From a virus, in the IMG/VR virus record IMGVR_UViG_3300044712_000833, positions 1-64,000 of that record: a stretch of DNA of 64,000 nt. The stretch is one strand, 5' to 3'. The stretch's first letter is position 1, and every line of letters begins with the position of its first letter. Positions 34,077-42,400 of this stretch are shown here, piece after piece. The notes under the pieces were generated by a model. The model made no database searches, was not told the DNA's origin, and saw nothing but the letters and a program-made list of their open reading frames with translations. The translations under genes and the position numbers were made by a program.

Positions 34077-34095
34077 AAATAACCAATTTATTTGG

Positions 34096-34160
34096 TATAT
34101 GCGGGATAGAATAATGTCATGAACTATTTGATAAGTGAGACTCTACACTTCCCGCATATA
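34096..34160 (+). ncRNA. Pseudoknot RNA family copy 3
   Basis: P1 TATATGCGGG/CCCGCATATA (10 bp) encloses ATAGA, GTCATGAAC, TTGATAAG and P3 AAGTG/CACTT. TAGA (34107-34110) pairs with TCTA in the P3 loop (34142-34145). The segment between GATAG and TTGA is longer than in other copies. Confidence 0.75.
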
Positions 34161-34186
34161 AAAAATTTTAGAGTTCTAGAGGAAGA

Positions 34187-35098
34187 ATGTTAGAAAAAAT
34201 AAAAGAGTTTGGTTTTAATTTCTTAATGGTTGACCAAGAAAATTCTTCACAGATTCATATAGAAAACAAGGAAGGCTATAGAACAAGAACCACGATAGGT
34301 AAAATATTATCTGGTAAAAATCAATTTAAATCAATAGCTCATCCAAGCAACCCATATAGTTTATATAACATAAATCTTTTTATAAAGAAAAATAAAATGA
34401 ATTTTTATCTTTTAGAGAATAATACATATACTTCAGCAACAGATAAGAATTTAAAATGTTATTGTTATGAATGTCAAGATATATTTCTAGCAAGATGGCA
34501 AAGTATAAGTACATTTCATGGATGTGGTCTATGTAATGGAAAACAAGTGGGAGTTAAAAACTTAAAAACCCAAAGACCAGATTTAATAAAAGAATGGTCA
34601 AACAACAATGCAAATCTCCCCGAATCATACTCCGAATTTTCTCACTCCGAAGTCTTATGGAGGTGTTCAGTTTGTGGAAATGAGTGGGCTGATAAAATAT
34701 CCAATAGAACAAATTTAGATAGAGGGTGTAAAAAGTGTTCTATGAGCAAGGGAGAAAAAAGAATATTTCAATTCATTAAGTCTTTTAATTTAAAATTTTC
34801 AAGCGAATATTCTGAAATTCCTTCTGTTAAAAACGGAAAGTTAAGATTTGACTTTTATTTATCGGATTATAATCTTTTCATAGAATATCATGGTATTCAA
34901 CATTACGAACCTATAGATTTTGCTGGAAAAGGTAAAGAGTGGGCTAAAAATCAATTTAAAGAAAACCAAAGAAGAGATAAAATTAAAGAAAAATATTGTT
35001 ATCACAATGATATAAATTTGTTAATAATTCCTTATTGGGATTACGATAACATTGAAAAAATATTAGAGGAAACTCTTCAAGAATTAGAAAGGAGTTAA
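34187..35098 (+). CDS. Cassette 3 zinc-ribbon/Vsr-like nuclease (303 aa)
   Basis: An N-terminal region shared with the cassette 1 nuclease (YNINLFIKKN) is followed by zinc-binding repeats (CYECQD...CGLCNG; CSVCGNEW...CKKCS). The nuclease domain here (RFDFYLSDYNLFIEYHGIQHYEP, then RRDKIKEKYC and LLIIPYWDY) is the divergent, more widespread version of the fold. The start follows a GAGGAAG site. The last residues (DNIEKILEETLQELERS) are the closest match to the nuclease remnant in cassette 4. Confidence 0.8.
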   Translation: MLEKIKEFGFNFLMVDQENSSQIHIENKEGYRTRTTIGKILSGKNQFKSIAHPSNPYSLYNINLFIKKNKMNFYLLENNTYTSATDKNLKCYCYECQDIFLARWQSISTFHGCGLCNGKQVGVKNLKTQRPDLIKEWSNNNANLPESYSEFSHSEVLWRCSVCGNEWADKISNRTNLDRGCKKCSMSKGEKRIFQFIKSFNLKFSSEYSEIPSVKNGKLRFDFYLSDYNLFIEYHGIQHYEPIDFAGKGKEWAKNQFKENQRRDKIKEKYCYHNDINLLIIPYWDYDNIEKILEETLQELERS

Positions 35099-35099
35099 A

Positions 35100-35324
35100 A
35101 TGGGACTCTTTGGTGATATGGGGAAACCTGAAGAAAAATCAGAACTCCCCAAAGAAGAAAAAAAGCAAAAATTTGAACAGCATAAAAAACAAACAAAAGG
35201 TAAGGTTGCGTCTATTATAAAGGGGAAAAGGGTTATTGTAGATGTTGACGGAAATGGTGTGGACGTAAAATATAACGAAAGGGATCATGGTCATTTGAAA
35301 GTTGGTGATCCAATCGTTTTCTAG
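35100..35324 (+). CDS. Small basic protein with beta-barrel-like C-terminus (74 aa)
   Basis: The first 33 residues are lysine- and glutamate-rich. The rest (GKVASIIKGKRVIVDVDGNGVDVKY...LKVGDPIVF) looks like a small OB- or KOW-type barrel. Function is unknown; a tail-module role is assumed from location. It starts after GAAAGGAG, supplied by the end of the nuclease gene. Confidence 0.55.
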   Translation: MGLFGDMGKPEEKSELPKEEKKQKFEQHKKQTKGKVASIIKGKRVIVDVDGNGVDVKYNERDHGHLKVGDPIVF

Positions 35325-35339
35325 AGAGGGAAAAAGTAT

Positions 35340-35630
35340 ATGGGAGATGAATTTATAACCTACTCTCCCTTTCTATTTGTGTTTATGAGCGCATATATTT
35401 TATTAGAATTGCGGAGAATTAATAGATTTTTAAATAAGTGGGAAATAAGTAGTTTATCGGTAATACCGCTTCTATTCATGATATTATATCTTTGGATAGG
35501 AATTTTTAATCCTGAAATATCTTTATCTAGATATTGGCTACGTTGTACAATTGCCACATCTCTTGGAATTGGTTGTTATCTTTCGTATTCATATAGTAAA
35601 CTATTACGAAGAGGGGGTAAACGTGTCTAA
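35340..35630 (+). CDS. Small membrane protein, 2-3 spans (96 aa)
   Basis: Hydrophobic segments at about 8-22, 38-60 and 68-86 separated by charged loops, with a basic C-terminus (KLLRRGGKRV), are typical of phage holin-like or scaffold membrane proteins. It overlaps the next gene, also a membrane protein, by one base, so the pair may work together. No family recognised. Confidence 0.55.
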   Translation: MGDEFITYSPFLFVFMSAYILLELRRINRFLNKWEISSLSVIPLLFMILYLWIGIFNPEISLSRYWLRCTIATSLGIGCYLSYSYSKLLRRGGKRV

Positions 35631-36118
35631 TGGCTTGGTATACTCCTATTATAGATAATTTTAAAGAAATCCCAGACGATGTAAAAAAGACACTAACAGG
35701 ATTATTATATGGGTTCATTGGATTTTTATCATCTTTTGCTATTGAATGGTATAAAAAAAGAAGAAATCCCAAAGAAGTTGACACAGAGATTTCTACTAAA
35801 CTAGTTATCTCTGCTAAAGATAACGTTGAAATAGCTCAAAATGTAATTGATCTTTTAGAGGAACGATTAAAATCAGAAAGAGAATATTATGACTCTAAAA
35901 TAAATCAATCTAAAACGGATTGTGAAGAGCAAATCATGAGATTGAAAAACAACTATGATAAAGCCCTTTATGAAGTTCAAAAAAAGAACGAAGATGAGAA
36001 AAAAGAACTTTCTGACAAAATAGATCAACTTCAATTAGATAAGCAAAACTTACAAAAAGAAGTAGCTGAATTGAGAGAAAGACTTAAACAGTACGAAAAC
36101 GATGTAAAACGTGAATAA
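35630..36118 (+). CDS. Membrane-anchored coiled-coil protein (162 aa)
   Basis: One membrane segment (about residues 20-40) is followed by a long coiled coil of Lys/Glu heptads (residues 70-160). This is the plan of an i-spanin-like or tail-anchoring protein, but spanins are not expected in monoderm hosts. Coupled to the preceding membrane protein. It may belong to a lysis or membrane-contact function. Confidence 0.5.
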   Translation: MAWYTPIIDNFKEIPDDVKKTLTGLLYGFIGFLSSFAIEWYKKRRNPKEVDTEISTKLVISAKDNVEIAQNVIDLLEERLKSEREYYDSKINQSKTDCEEQIMRLKNNYDKALYEVQKKNEDEKKELSDKIDQLQLDKQNLQKEVAELRERLKQYENDVKRE

Positions 36119-36173
36119 AATCAACATTTTATCTGCGTTTTTTTTGAAAAATATAACTGGAGGAATACATAAA

Positions 36174-36698
36174 ATGCTTGAAAATAAACAAGAAATTGCA
36201 TTTAAAGAACCTGAAATACAAGAAGTTGTTTTTGGAAATATAAAGATTAAGGTAAAACCATATCTTTCTTTGACAGACCAAATGACACTTTTATCGATAT
36301 ATTTAGAAGAATATTTTGGTAAAGAACAAACTAGAATTTTAGAATCTGAATACAAATTAGTTTTTGGAATTCTTGATTTATGCACAAATATAGATGTTGA
36401 AAAGATTTCATTAAATTCACTTCTTGCCAATTACAAGTTTTGGGAAGACATTAAAGCAAAAATCAAAAATTACGGTGAATTCAGAGCTTTACTTGCTAGA
36501 ACAATTGAAGAGGTAAAAGAAAATAAAAGAATTGAAAAATCTTTAGGTAACGTTATTGAGGGTCTTGTTGATAAAATTTCCAATCTTTTGAATACAGATA
36601 TTTCTCCAGAATCAATTGAAAAAGTACAACAACTATTGAAAGACGTTGAAGAGTCTAAAATATTTAGTAAGGCAACTGAAATCTACAAGGATAAATAA
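36174..36698 (+). CDS. Putative tail assembly chaperone (174 aa)
   Basis: The start EIQEVVFGNIKIKVKPYLSLTDQ resembles the opening of many siphovirus tail chaperones, and the remainder is helical and charged. It lies between the tube protein and the tape measure, the usual place. No slippery sequence for a programmed frameshift into the next frame is obvious. The ATG follows TGGAGG; an earlier in-frame start is less well placed. Confidence 0.5.
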   Translation: MLENKQEIAFKEPEIQEVVFGNIKIKVKPYLSLTDQMTLLSIYLEEYFGKEQTRILESEYKLVFGILDLCTNIDVEKISLNSLLANYKFWEDIKAKIKNYGEFRALLARTIEEVKENKRIEKSLGNVIEGLVDKISNLLNTDISPESIEKVQQLLKDVEESKIFSKATEIYKDK

Positions 36699-36707
36699 TA
36701 AAACAAC

Positions 36708-36941
36708 ATGTCTGAATTACATCTAGGTAAGTTAATAAAAACATTGGGGAAAAAGTGTCCTGAATGTATGGACTCCGCTCTTCAAGTTAGACTTAGAAGT
36801 TTTGAAAATAAAGAACAAGAGTACGAATATTGCCCGAATTGCTTTTGGGAACGTAGAATTGGTTACAAAGAAAAGGGTAGAAAGCATGGAGATAAAAAAC
36901 GAGCAAGACCTGAAAAAGATGATGGAAAATCTGGCTGGTGA
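36708..36941 (+). CDS. Zinc-ribbon protein (77 aa)
   Basis: KKCPECM...EYCPNCFWERR forms a four-cysteine zinc ribbon followed by a very basic tail. It overlaps the next gene by 56 nt in another frame and lacks a clear ribosome site. A structural or accessory role in the tail module is possible, but nothing specific can be said. Confidence 0.55.
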   Translation: MSELHLGKLIKTLGKKCPECMDSALQVRLRSFENKEQEYEYCPNCFWERRIGYKEKGRKHGDKKRARPEKDDGKSGW

Positions 36942-37380
36942 GGCTATAAAAAAAGCTACCATTAGAATTCTTCAAAAATTAAAAGAACAAATTCAAAAAG
37001 ATGTTTATACAGAAAAAAACTCTTGGTACGAAAGAACAGGGGATTTTGAACGTGCTTGGCTTTGGTCTGATGTTGAAAAAAAAGTAAATGCTCTTGTTAC
37101 TGAATTGAGTTATGACCCTAGAAATATGAGGTATATCCCTGAAGATTGGGTTCATGGTAATCCAAGGAGGTCTGCTGTTGATAATTTAGCAGACATACTT
37201 AACTTAGCCTTTAATAATTATAAAGACGGATATACATCTAACTTGATGTTTGGAAAAAAATATTTTTCTCACTTTAGAAGACCCTACTGGGAGAATTTTA
37301 TTAAAAGTATGTTTTCAAATGGAGAATTAGAAAAAATATTATCAGAAGAATTTTCCAAAGTTGGATTTTATAAGATTTAG
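36886..37380 (+). CDS. Tail completion-like minor protein (164 aa)
   Basis: The segment SWYERTGDFERAW is typical of HK97 gp10-type tail completion proteins, which join the tail tube to the head. N-terminal helices and a C-terminal region with RRPYWENFIK follow. The chosen ATG is internal to the zinc-ribbon gene; an upstream in-frame start would overlap it even more. Confidence 0.5.
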   Translation: MEIKNEQDLKKMMENLAGEAIKKATIRILQKLKEQIQKDVYTEKNSWYERTGDFERAWLWSDVEKKVNALVTELSYDPRNMRYIPEDWVHGNPRRSAVDNLADILNLAFNNYKDGYTSNLMFGKKYFSHFRRPYWENFIKSMFSNGELEKILSEEFSKVGFYKI

Positions 37381-37384
37381 CTAT

Positions 37385-37501
37385 ATGAATAAACTATTTA
37401 TAATAAACGTTTGGTATAAGCACTCTCAAGATTCTTTTTTAGCGGATGGAGATAATGTAGAAGAGAGTGTTTTGAAAGTAAAAAATGATAGACCCATATA
37501 G
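37385..37501 (+). CDS. Very small ORF, possibly frameshifted (38 aa)
   Basis: A short frame without a strong ribosome site. It ends 17 nt into the next small frame, which lies in the +1 phase. The two may be parts of one interrupted gene or two coupled peptides. No function assigned. Confidence 0.3.
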   Translation: MNKLFIINVWYKHSQDSFLADGDNVEESVLKVKNDRPI

Positions 37502-37574
37502 GGATTATATTATTGACGTTATTGAAATCAAGTTTGAAAATGGTATTTATGAGTTACCAAGTTTTGAATTTTAA
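37485..37574 (+). CDS. Very small ORF (29 aa)
   Basis: It reads MIDPYRDYIIDVIEIKFENG and on to a stop just before an AAGGAGG site. It overlaps the preceding 38-codon frame. It may be the 3' part of a frameshifted gene of about 65 codons. Confidence 0.3.
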   Translation: MIDPYRDYIIDVIEIKFENGIYELPSFEF

Positions 37575-37584
37575 GGAGGAATAA

Positions 37585-37890
37585 ATGGATATTACATTAC
37601 AAGGATTTTTGCTTTGGTTGGGTACAGTTGGTGGTAGTGGTACTGTTGTAAGTTTTATTTTAGAACAGATTGATTGGTTTCAATCTCTTTCTGAAAAAGG
37701 TCGAAAATGGGTTTCTTTTGCGGGAATGGCTGTCTTAGGAGTTTTGTCTCATTTGGTTTTAACATATGTTCCACAGGATATACTTTTCGCAATCGCTCCT
37801 TACTTTGTTGTAATTGCGTCAGCTTTTGTTTCGGTATTTAGTGGCGAAATTTTACATAAAATGTTAAAAAAAGAATCTAAGCAAGAATAA
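37585..37890 (+). CDS. Putative holin-like membrane protein (101 aa)
   Basis: Three hydrophobic segments (about 8-26, 42-60, 66-88) and a charged C-terminus (LKKESKQE) match the size and plan of phage holins, which form membrane lesions and release the endolysin. Location just before a terminator and far from the muramidase gene is atypical. AAGGAGG precedes the ATG. Confidence 0.5.
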   Translation: MDITLQGFLLWLGTVGGSGTVVSFILEQIDWFQSLSEKGRKWVSFAGMAVLGVLSHLVLTYVPQDILFAIAPYFVVIASAFVSVFSGEILHKMLKKESKQE

Positions 37891-37899
37891 AAATTATTT

Positions 37900-37931
37900 A
37901 AAGAGAGCCCAATTTCGGGTTCTCTTTTTTT
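37900..37931 (+). terminator. Rho-independent terminator
   Basis: An 11-bp stem (AAAGAGAGCCC with GGGTTCTCTTT, one G-U) and a T run. Confidence 0.85.
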
Positions 37932-37946
37932 ATTGGAAAGGTTGTT

Positions 37947-38417
37947 ATGAGTGTAATAAGCTTTGATTTATCAATGAGCAACGTTGGGTATTCGATATTT
38001 AGCGATGACGGTCTGTTTTTTATGACAGGCAGTATAGAAACGAATGGAAAAGATAGTACTCCCAAGAGACTAAAACATATCGCTAAAGAGATGAATAAAT
38101 TAAAAAAAGAAAATCCCAAAACAATAGTAATCGAAAGAGGTTTTTATAGATTTGCAGGATCAACGCAACAAATTTTTCGTGTTCACGGAATAACGAATCT
38201 TATTTTTGCAGATATTGAACAAGTTGAAATACACGCCACATCGGTTAGAAAAACCGTTTTCGGACACGGAAACATGAAAAAAGAACAGGTCGAAGAGTAT
38301 GTTAAACAAAATTATCCTGATTTTAAATATAACAATCTTGACGAAATGGATAGTTTTGTTTTAGGTCTCGCGTATTTCAAACAGAAGGGAATAATCAATG
38401 GCGCGGAAAACTTTTAG
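37947..38417 (+). CDS. RuvC-like Holliday junction resolvase (156 aa)
   Basis: The RNase H-type catalytic set is visible: D7 in ISFDLSMSNVGYS, E63 in TIVIERGFYRFAG, and D132/D135 in NNLDEMDSFVLGLAYF. The VRKTVFGHGNMKKEQV segment matches the RuvC substrate region. The enzyme would cut branched DNA before packaging. It overlaps the recombinase gene by 20 nt, so the pair forms a recombination unit placed inside the tail module. Confidence 0.75.
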   Translation: MSVISFDLSMSNVGYSIFSDDGLFFMTGSIETNGKDSTPKRLKHIAKEMNKLKKENPKTIVIERGFYRFAGSTQQIFRVHGITNLIFADIEQVEIHATSVRKTVFGHGNMKKEQVEEYVKQNYPDFKYNNLDEMDSFVLGLAYFKQKGIINGAENF

Positions 38418-39393
38418 AAAAGTGATTGTCACAGAAGAATTATTGCAACAAATAAATCCAGAAAATAAGAAACTGGTTTCAAGGTTTATTAAAGAAAAAT
38501 CAACAAGGTCTAGCGAAGTTACAATAAAAAATTATCAGTCGGATGCTGATATATTCTTTGTTTATAATCTTTTGCATAATGATAATAAACATTTTACAGA
38601 ATTGAAGAAATTAGAAATAATTGATTTTTTTAGTTACGCGATTGAAGAATTGAAGTGGGGTTCTGCTAGGTGTAACAGGATGAGAAGTTTTTTAAGTTCT
38701 TTATCTCAGTATATTGAACGAGTTTTGGATGATGAATTTCCAAATTTTCGAAATATAATATTGAAAGCTGTTCAATCTATCCCTAAAGAAATTAGAAGAG
38801 AAAAAACAATTCTAACAGACGAACAAGTTCAAGATTTGTTAAACCACTTATCTGAAAAAGACTCTCAACAAGCATTTTGGTTAGCTTTAGCTGTTTATTC
38901 TGGAAGTAGATTTTCTGAAATTCTTAGATTTACAACGGACTTAATTGACCCGAATAATTCTGTTTTTGAGGGACTATTTTTAGAGACCGTAAAAGAAATA
39001 AAAACAAAAGGAAGAGGACGAGGTGGAAAAATGCTTCATAAATACATCCTCAAAGAAAAATTTCTTCCTTATTACTACAAATGGCTTGAAGATAGAAAAA
39101 CAATATTGGAAAAAAATAATCTTGACCATAATTATTTATTCATTAAAAACGACGGGTCTCCCGCAACAGATGGTACAGTTAGGTCTTGGATAGCGTCTAT
39201 GGATAGATATTTAGGTTCACCTTTTTACGCCCATGCCTGTAGGCATTTTTTATGTACGGAATTAACTAGAAAAAAAATACCTCAAGCGTTTATTCAATTT
39301 TTGTTCGGTTGGTCAAGTGCCGAAATGTATTCTATTTACAACGATCTGACGGCTAAAGATATGGAATGGTCAGGTCTTGAAAACTTAAAATAA
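38398..39393 (+). CDS. Tyrosine recombinase (331 aa)
   Basis: The C-terminal half has the integrase pattern: first Arg in YSGSRFSEI, a Lys near TKGRGRGGK, HxxR in HACRHFLCTEL, a Trp replacing the second His in FGWSSAEMY, and a Tyr nearby (MYSIYND) as nucleophile candidate. An N-terminal core-binding domain of about 120 residues precedes it. It could integrate the genome, resolve multimers or act in lytic replication, as SPbeta YomM-type proteins do. No attachment site was found. The tail-module location is odd for an integrase. Confidence 0.75.
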   Translation: MARKTFRKVIVTEELLQQINPENKKLVSRFIKEKSTRSSEVTIKNYQSDADIFFVYNLLHNDNKHFTELKKLEIIDFFSYAIEELKWGSARCNRMRSFLSSLSQYIERVLDDEFPNFRNIILKAVQSIPKEIRREKTILTDEQVQDLLNHLSEKDSQQAFWLALAVYSGSRFSEILRFTTDLIDPNNSVFEGLFLETVKEIKTKGRGRGGKMLHKYILKEKFLPYYYKWLEDRKTILEKNNLDHNYLFIKNDGSPATDGTVRSWIASMDRYLGSPFYAHACRHFLCTELTRKKIPQAFIQFLFGWSSAEMYSIYNDLTAKDMEWSGLENLK

Positions 39394-39395
39394 AA

Positions 39396-39424
39396 CAATC
39401 CTCCAATCAGGGAGGTTTCTTTTT
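39396..39424 (+). terminator. Rho-independent terminator
   Basis: CCTCC/GGAGG stem with a following T-rich stretch. It is short, so moderately strong. Confidence 0.6.
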
Positions 39425-39437
39425 GAAAGGAGGATAA

Positions 39438-42400
39438 ATGGCTGGAAATAATTATAAACTTTTACTTGAGGCTCAGTTAGACCCTCAAAAAATTCAAGCA
39501 CAAATTAACGCATTAAGTAATAAAAGTGTTATGAATATAAAAATGGATTTTGCCCAAGGAGATATGGCAAAATTCGAAGCCGAATTAGAAAAAATTAAAA
39601 CAAAGGCTTCCTCTATTGGAAAAGTAACATTATTTGGTAGTGAAAAAGATGGCGTAACAGGAATAAATAGGGCAGTCGTAGAGTATAAAGATGCTTTAGG
39701 AAATGTTGTTCAAGAGTATCTTCAAATAAATAGTGAAGTGGCAATTACTCAAAAATATACTGAAAATATTGCTAAAGATAAAAAAGAAATACTTGCGCTA
39801 GAAACAAAATCTCTTGCTCTTGAAAAAAAACAAGCAGATGAAATGGAACGCGCAGGAAAAGAAGCTGATTTATTTTTAGCAAAATCTAAAAATTTAGCAT
39901 CTACTCCATCTGTTCAAGCGGCAATAGGGAAAGCAACTGATTTAAAAAATGCTGTTTCAGAAGGCGATATTGCTAAAGTAAGAAAGTTTAAAGACGAACT
40001 TGATTTAGCAAAAGCGGCTCTACAAACTGGAAGAACAGGATTGGACTCTTGGTCTGAAGGTATGCGAAACGCCATAAAACAAACCATAGAATATGCTACG
40101 TCCGTTGGATTAGTTTATGGGGCATTGAGTCAATTACGAGAGGGTATTCAATATTTAACAGATTTGGATAAACAAATGACTGCCATTCAAGTTGTTACAG
40201 GATACACCGATGAGCAAATAGGGAAATTATCCTTGCAATTTAATGGATTAGCAAAAGATTTAGGGGCGACGACTTTAGAAGTAGCTAAAGGATCGACAGA
40301 ATGGTTTAGACAAGGTAAAACAATAGAAGAAACAAGTCAATTAATGGAATCTTCTATGATGATGTCTAAATTAGCAAATATGGATTCTGCTCAATCTACT
40401 GAGTATTTAACAAGTATTATAAACGGCTTTAAATTAGAAGCACAAGATACTCAGGACGTTATTAGTAAACTGGTTTCTTTAGATAATGAGTTTGCAACAT
40501 CAACTTCAGAAATTGCTTCGGCAATGCAGAGATCAAGCGTTTCTGCTCAACAAGCAGGGGTTAGCATGGAAGAATTAGCTTCTATGATTACTGTTGTTTC
40601 CGATGTCAGTAGACGCGCACCAGAGAGTATTGGTGAAAGCTTTAAGACAATGTTTGCTAGGTATCAAGATATTCTTTCGGGACAAGTTGATGAAGAAGGA
40701 ATGGGCATTAATAATGTAGGAAAAGCTCTTGAGAGAGTTGGCGTTAGTATTAGAGATGTTGATGGGGGTTTTAGAGATTTCGGAGATGTTTTAGATGACC
40801 TTTATCCAAAATGGCATTCTCTTAATGAAGTAGAGCAAGCAAACATATTAAAGGCTTTGGCTGGAACAAGACAACGCGAATCTCTTTTGGTTTTACTTGA
40901 AAACGAAACTAAATACAGAAAAGCACTAACAGTTCAAATGGAATCAGAAGGACTTGCTGCTGAAAGATATGCTACATATTTGGATAGTGTTGAAGCGGCT
41001 CAAAACAGAGCAAAAAGTTCAATAGAAAAGTTGTGGATGACAACAACTAATTCTGATGTAATTAAAAATTTTTATAACATAACTGCCGCCATATTAGAGT
41101 CTGTAGATGCAATGGGAGGTCTCGTTCCCCTGCTAACTACAGTAGGAGCGGCTTATTTAGCTTTTAGTGGAAAAATAACATCTGCAAGTTTGGCTATGGC
41201 TATGTCAAAAATATCTATTGATGGAATTATTTTATCAATATATGATTTGGGTGTGGCTATTGACACATTGCTAATTAGTAATCCTGTAGGATGGGCTATT
41301 CTTCTTGTTGGTGGTATAGTTATGATAGCAAACGCTATTCCGACAACTATTGAAAGATTAGATACTTTAAATGAAAAATTTAAAACAATTCAGAATGAAA
41401 TAAAAAAAGTTTCTCAAGAAAGCAATAAAATATCCGAGTTAGCCAATAAGTTTGAAGAGTTGTCTAAGATAAAAAATAAAGATGCTCAACAAACTCAAGA
41501 TTGGATAGATGTTCAAAATCAATTAAAGGAAATGATGCCTTCTTTAATTGGTCATTATGATGAGTATGGAAACTTCATAATTCAAGATACGGACGCAATA
41601 GCCGGTTTAATTGACCAAACAGAACGACTTATTGAAGTTCAAAAAAGACTAGATGAACTTAAATCTGAAGCCGAAGAAACTTCCTCTAAAAGAGCAGGAT
41701 TATTAGAAAAACTTTATAATGAATCTCAAACAGAATTCTTAAGAGGAACTGGTGCAGTAAAATCACAAGAACAAATTAAAGAATCTGTAGAGTTGTATAA
41801 AGAAGCCTTGGAAAAAGAAAAAGGCACTTTTCAATTAATGGGGTATCAGTCTCAATTAGCGTACATAGAGGGGCTTAAAAATCCTGATTTAAAACAATTA
41901 TTTATAGATTATCAAAATGATCTTTATCAAAGTTATGCTAATCAGGCTTCTTCAGGAAGGCTAACTGGTCTTGCGGCTATGTATGGAGAATATCCAACTC
42001 CTCCTTTAGAAGAGTACGCAGGATTTTCTGAAACTATATCTAAGCTAAATTCTCAATTTTCTGATTTAAATTCTTTAATTGAGAAATCGTCTAGTAGTCA
42101 ATTAGAATTTTCAGATATTCAAAAAATACCTGAAGAATATTTAGATGCTTTGTCTGTTGAAAACGGACAACTTAGATTGAATGTCGATTTAATAAAAGAA
42201 AAGCAAGTTGCAGAAGCAGAAGCCGCTTATAAATCCGCTGTTGCGGCTGGAGAAAGCGAAAAATATACAGAAGTTCTTCGTCTTTATTACGAGCAATTAA
42301 AAGAAAGTCAAAATATAATGTTGAATGGAGTCGAAGTTACGGCTGGTGCATTCAATCAGTTGGCTTGGTCAATCGCTCAAAATGCTGCAATGTCTGGAAA

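Noticed and set aside
35630-36118. Rz-like spanin
   Set aside because: The membrane-anchor plus coiled-coil plan fits, but no o-spanin lipoprotein partner is seen and the muramidase and SH3 content suggests a monoderm-type host, so I kept a neutral call.
38398-39393. Prophage integrase with attP
   Set aside because: The recombinase is real, but I found no repeat resembling a core site nearby, and both tRNA genes in the window are intact phage genes rather than att targets.
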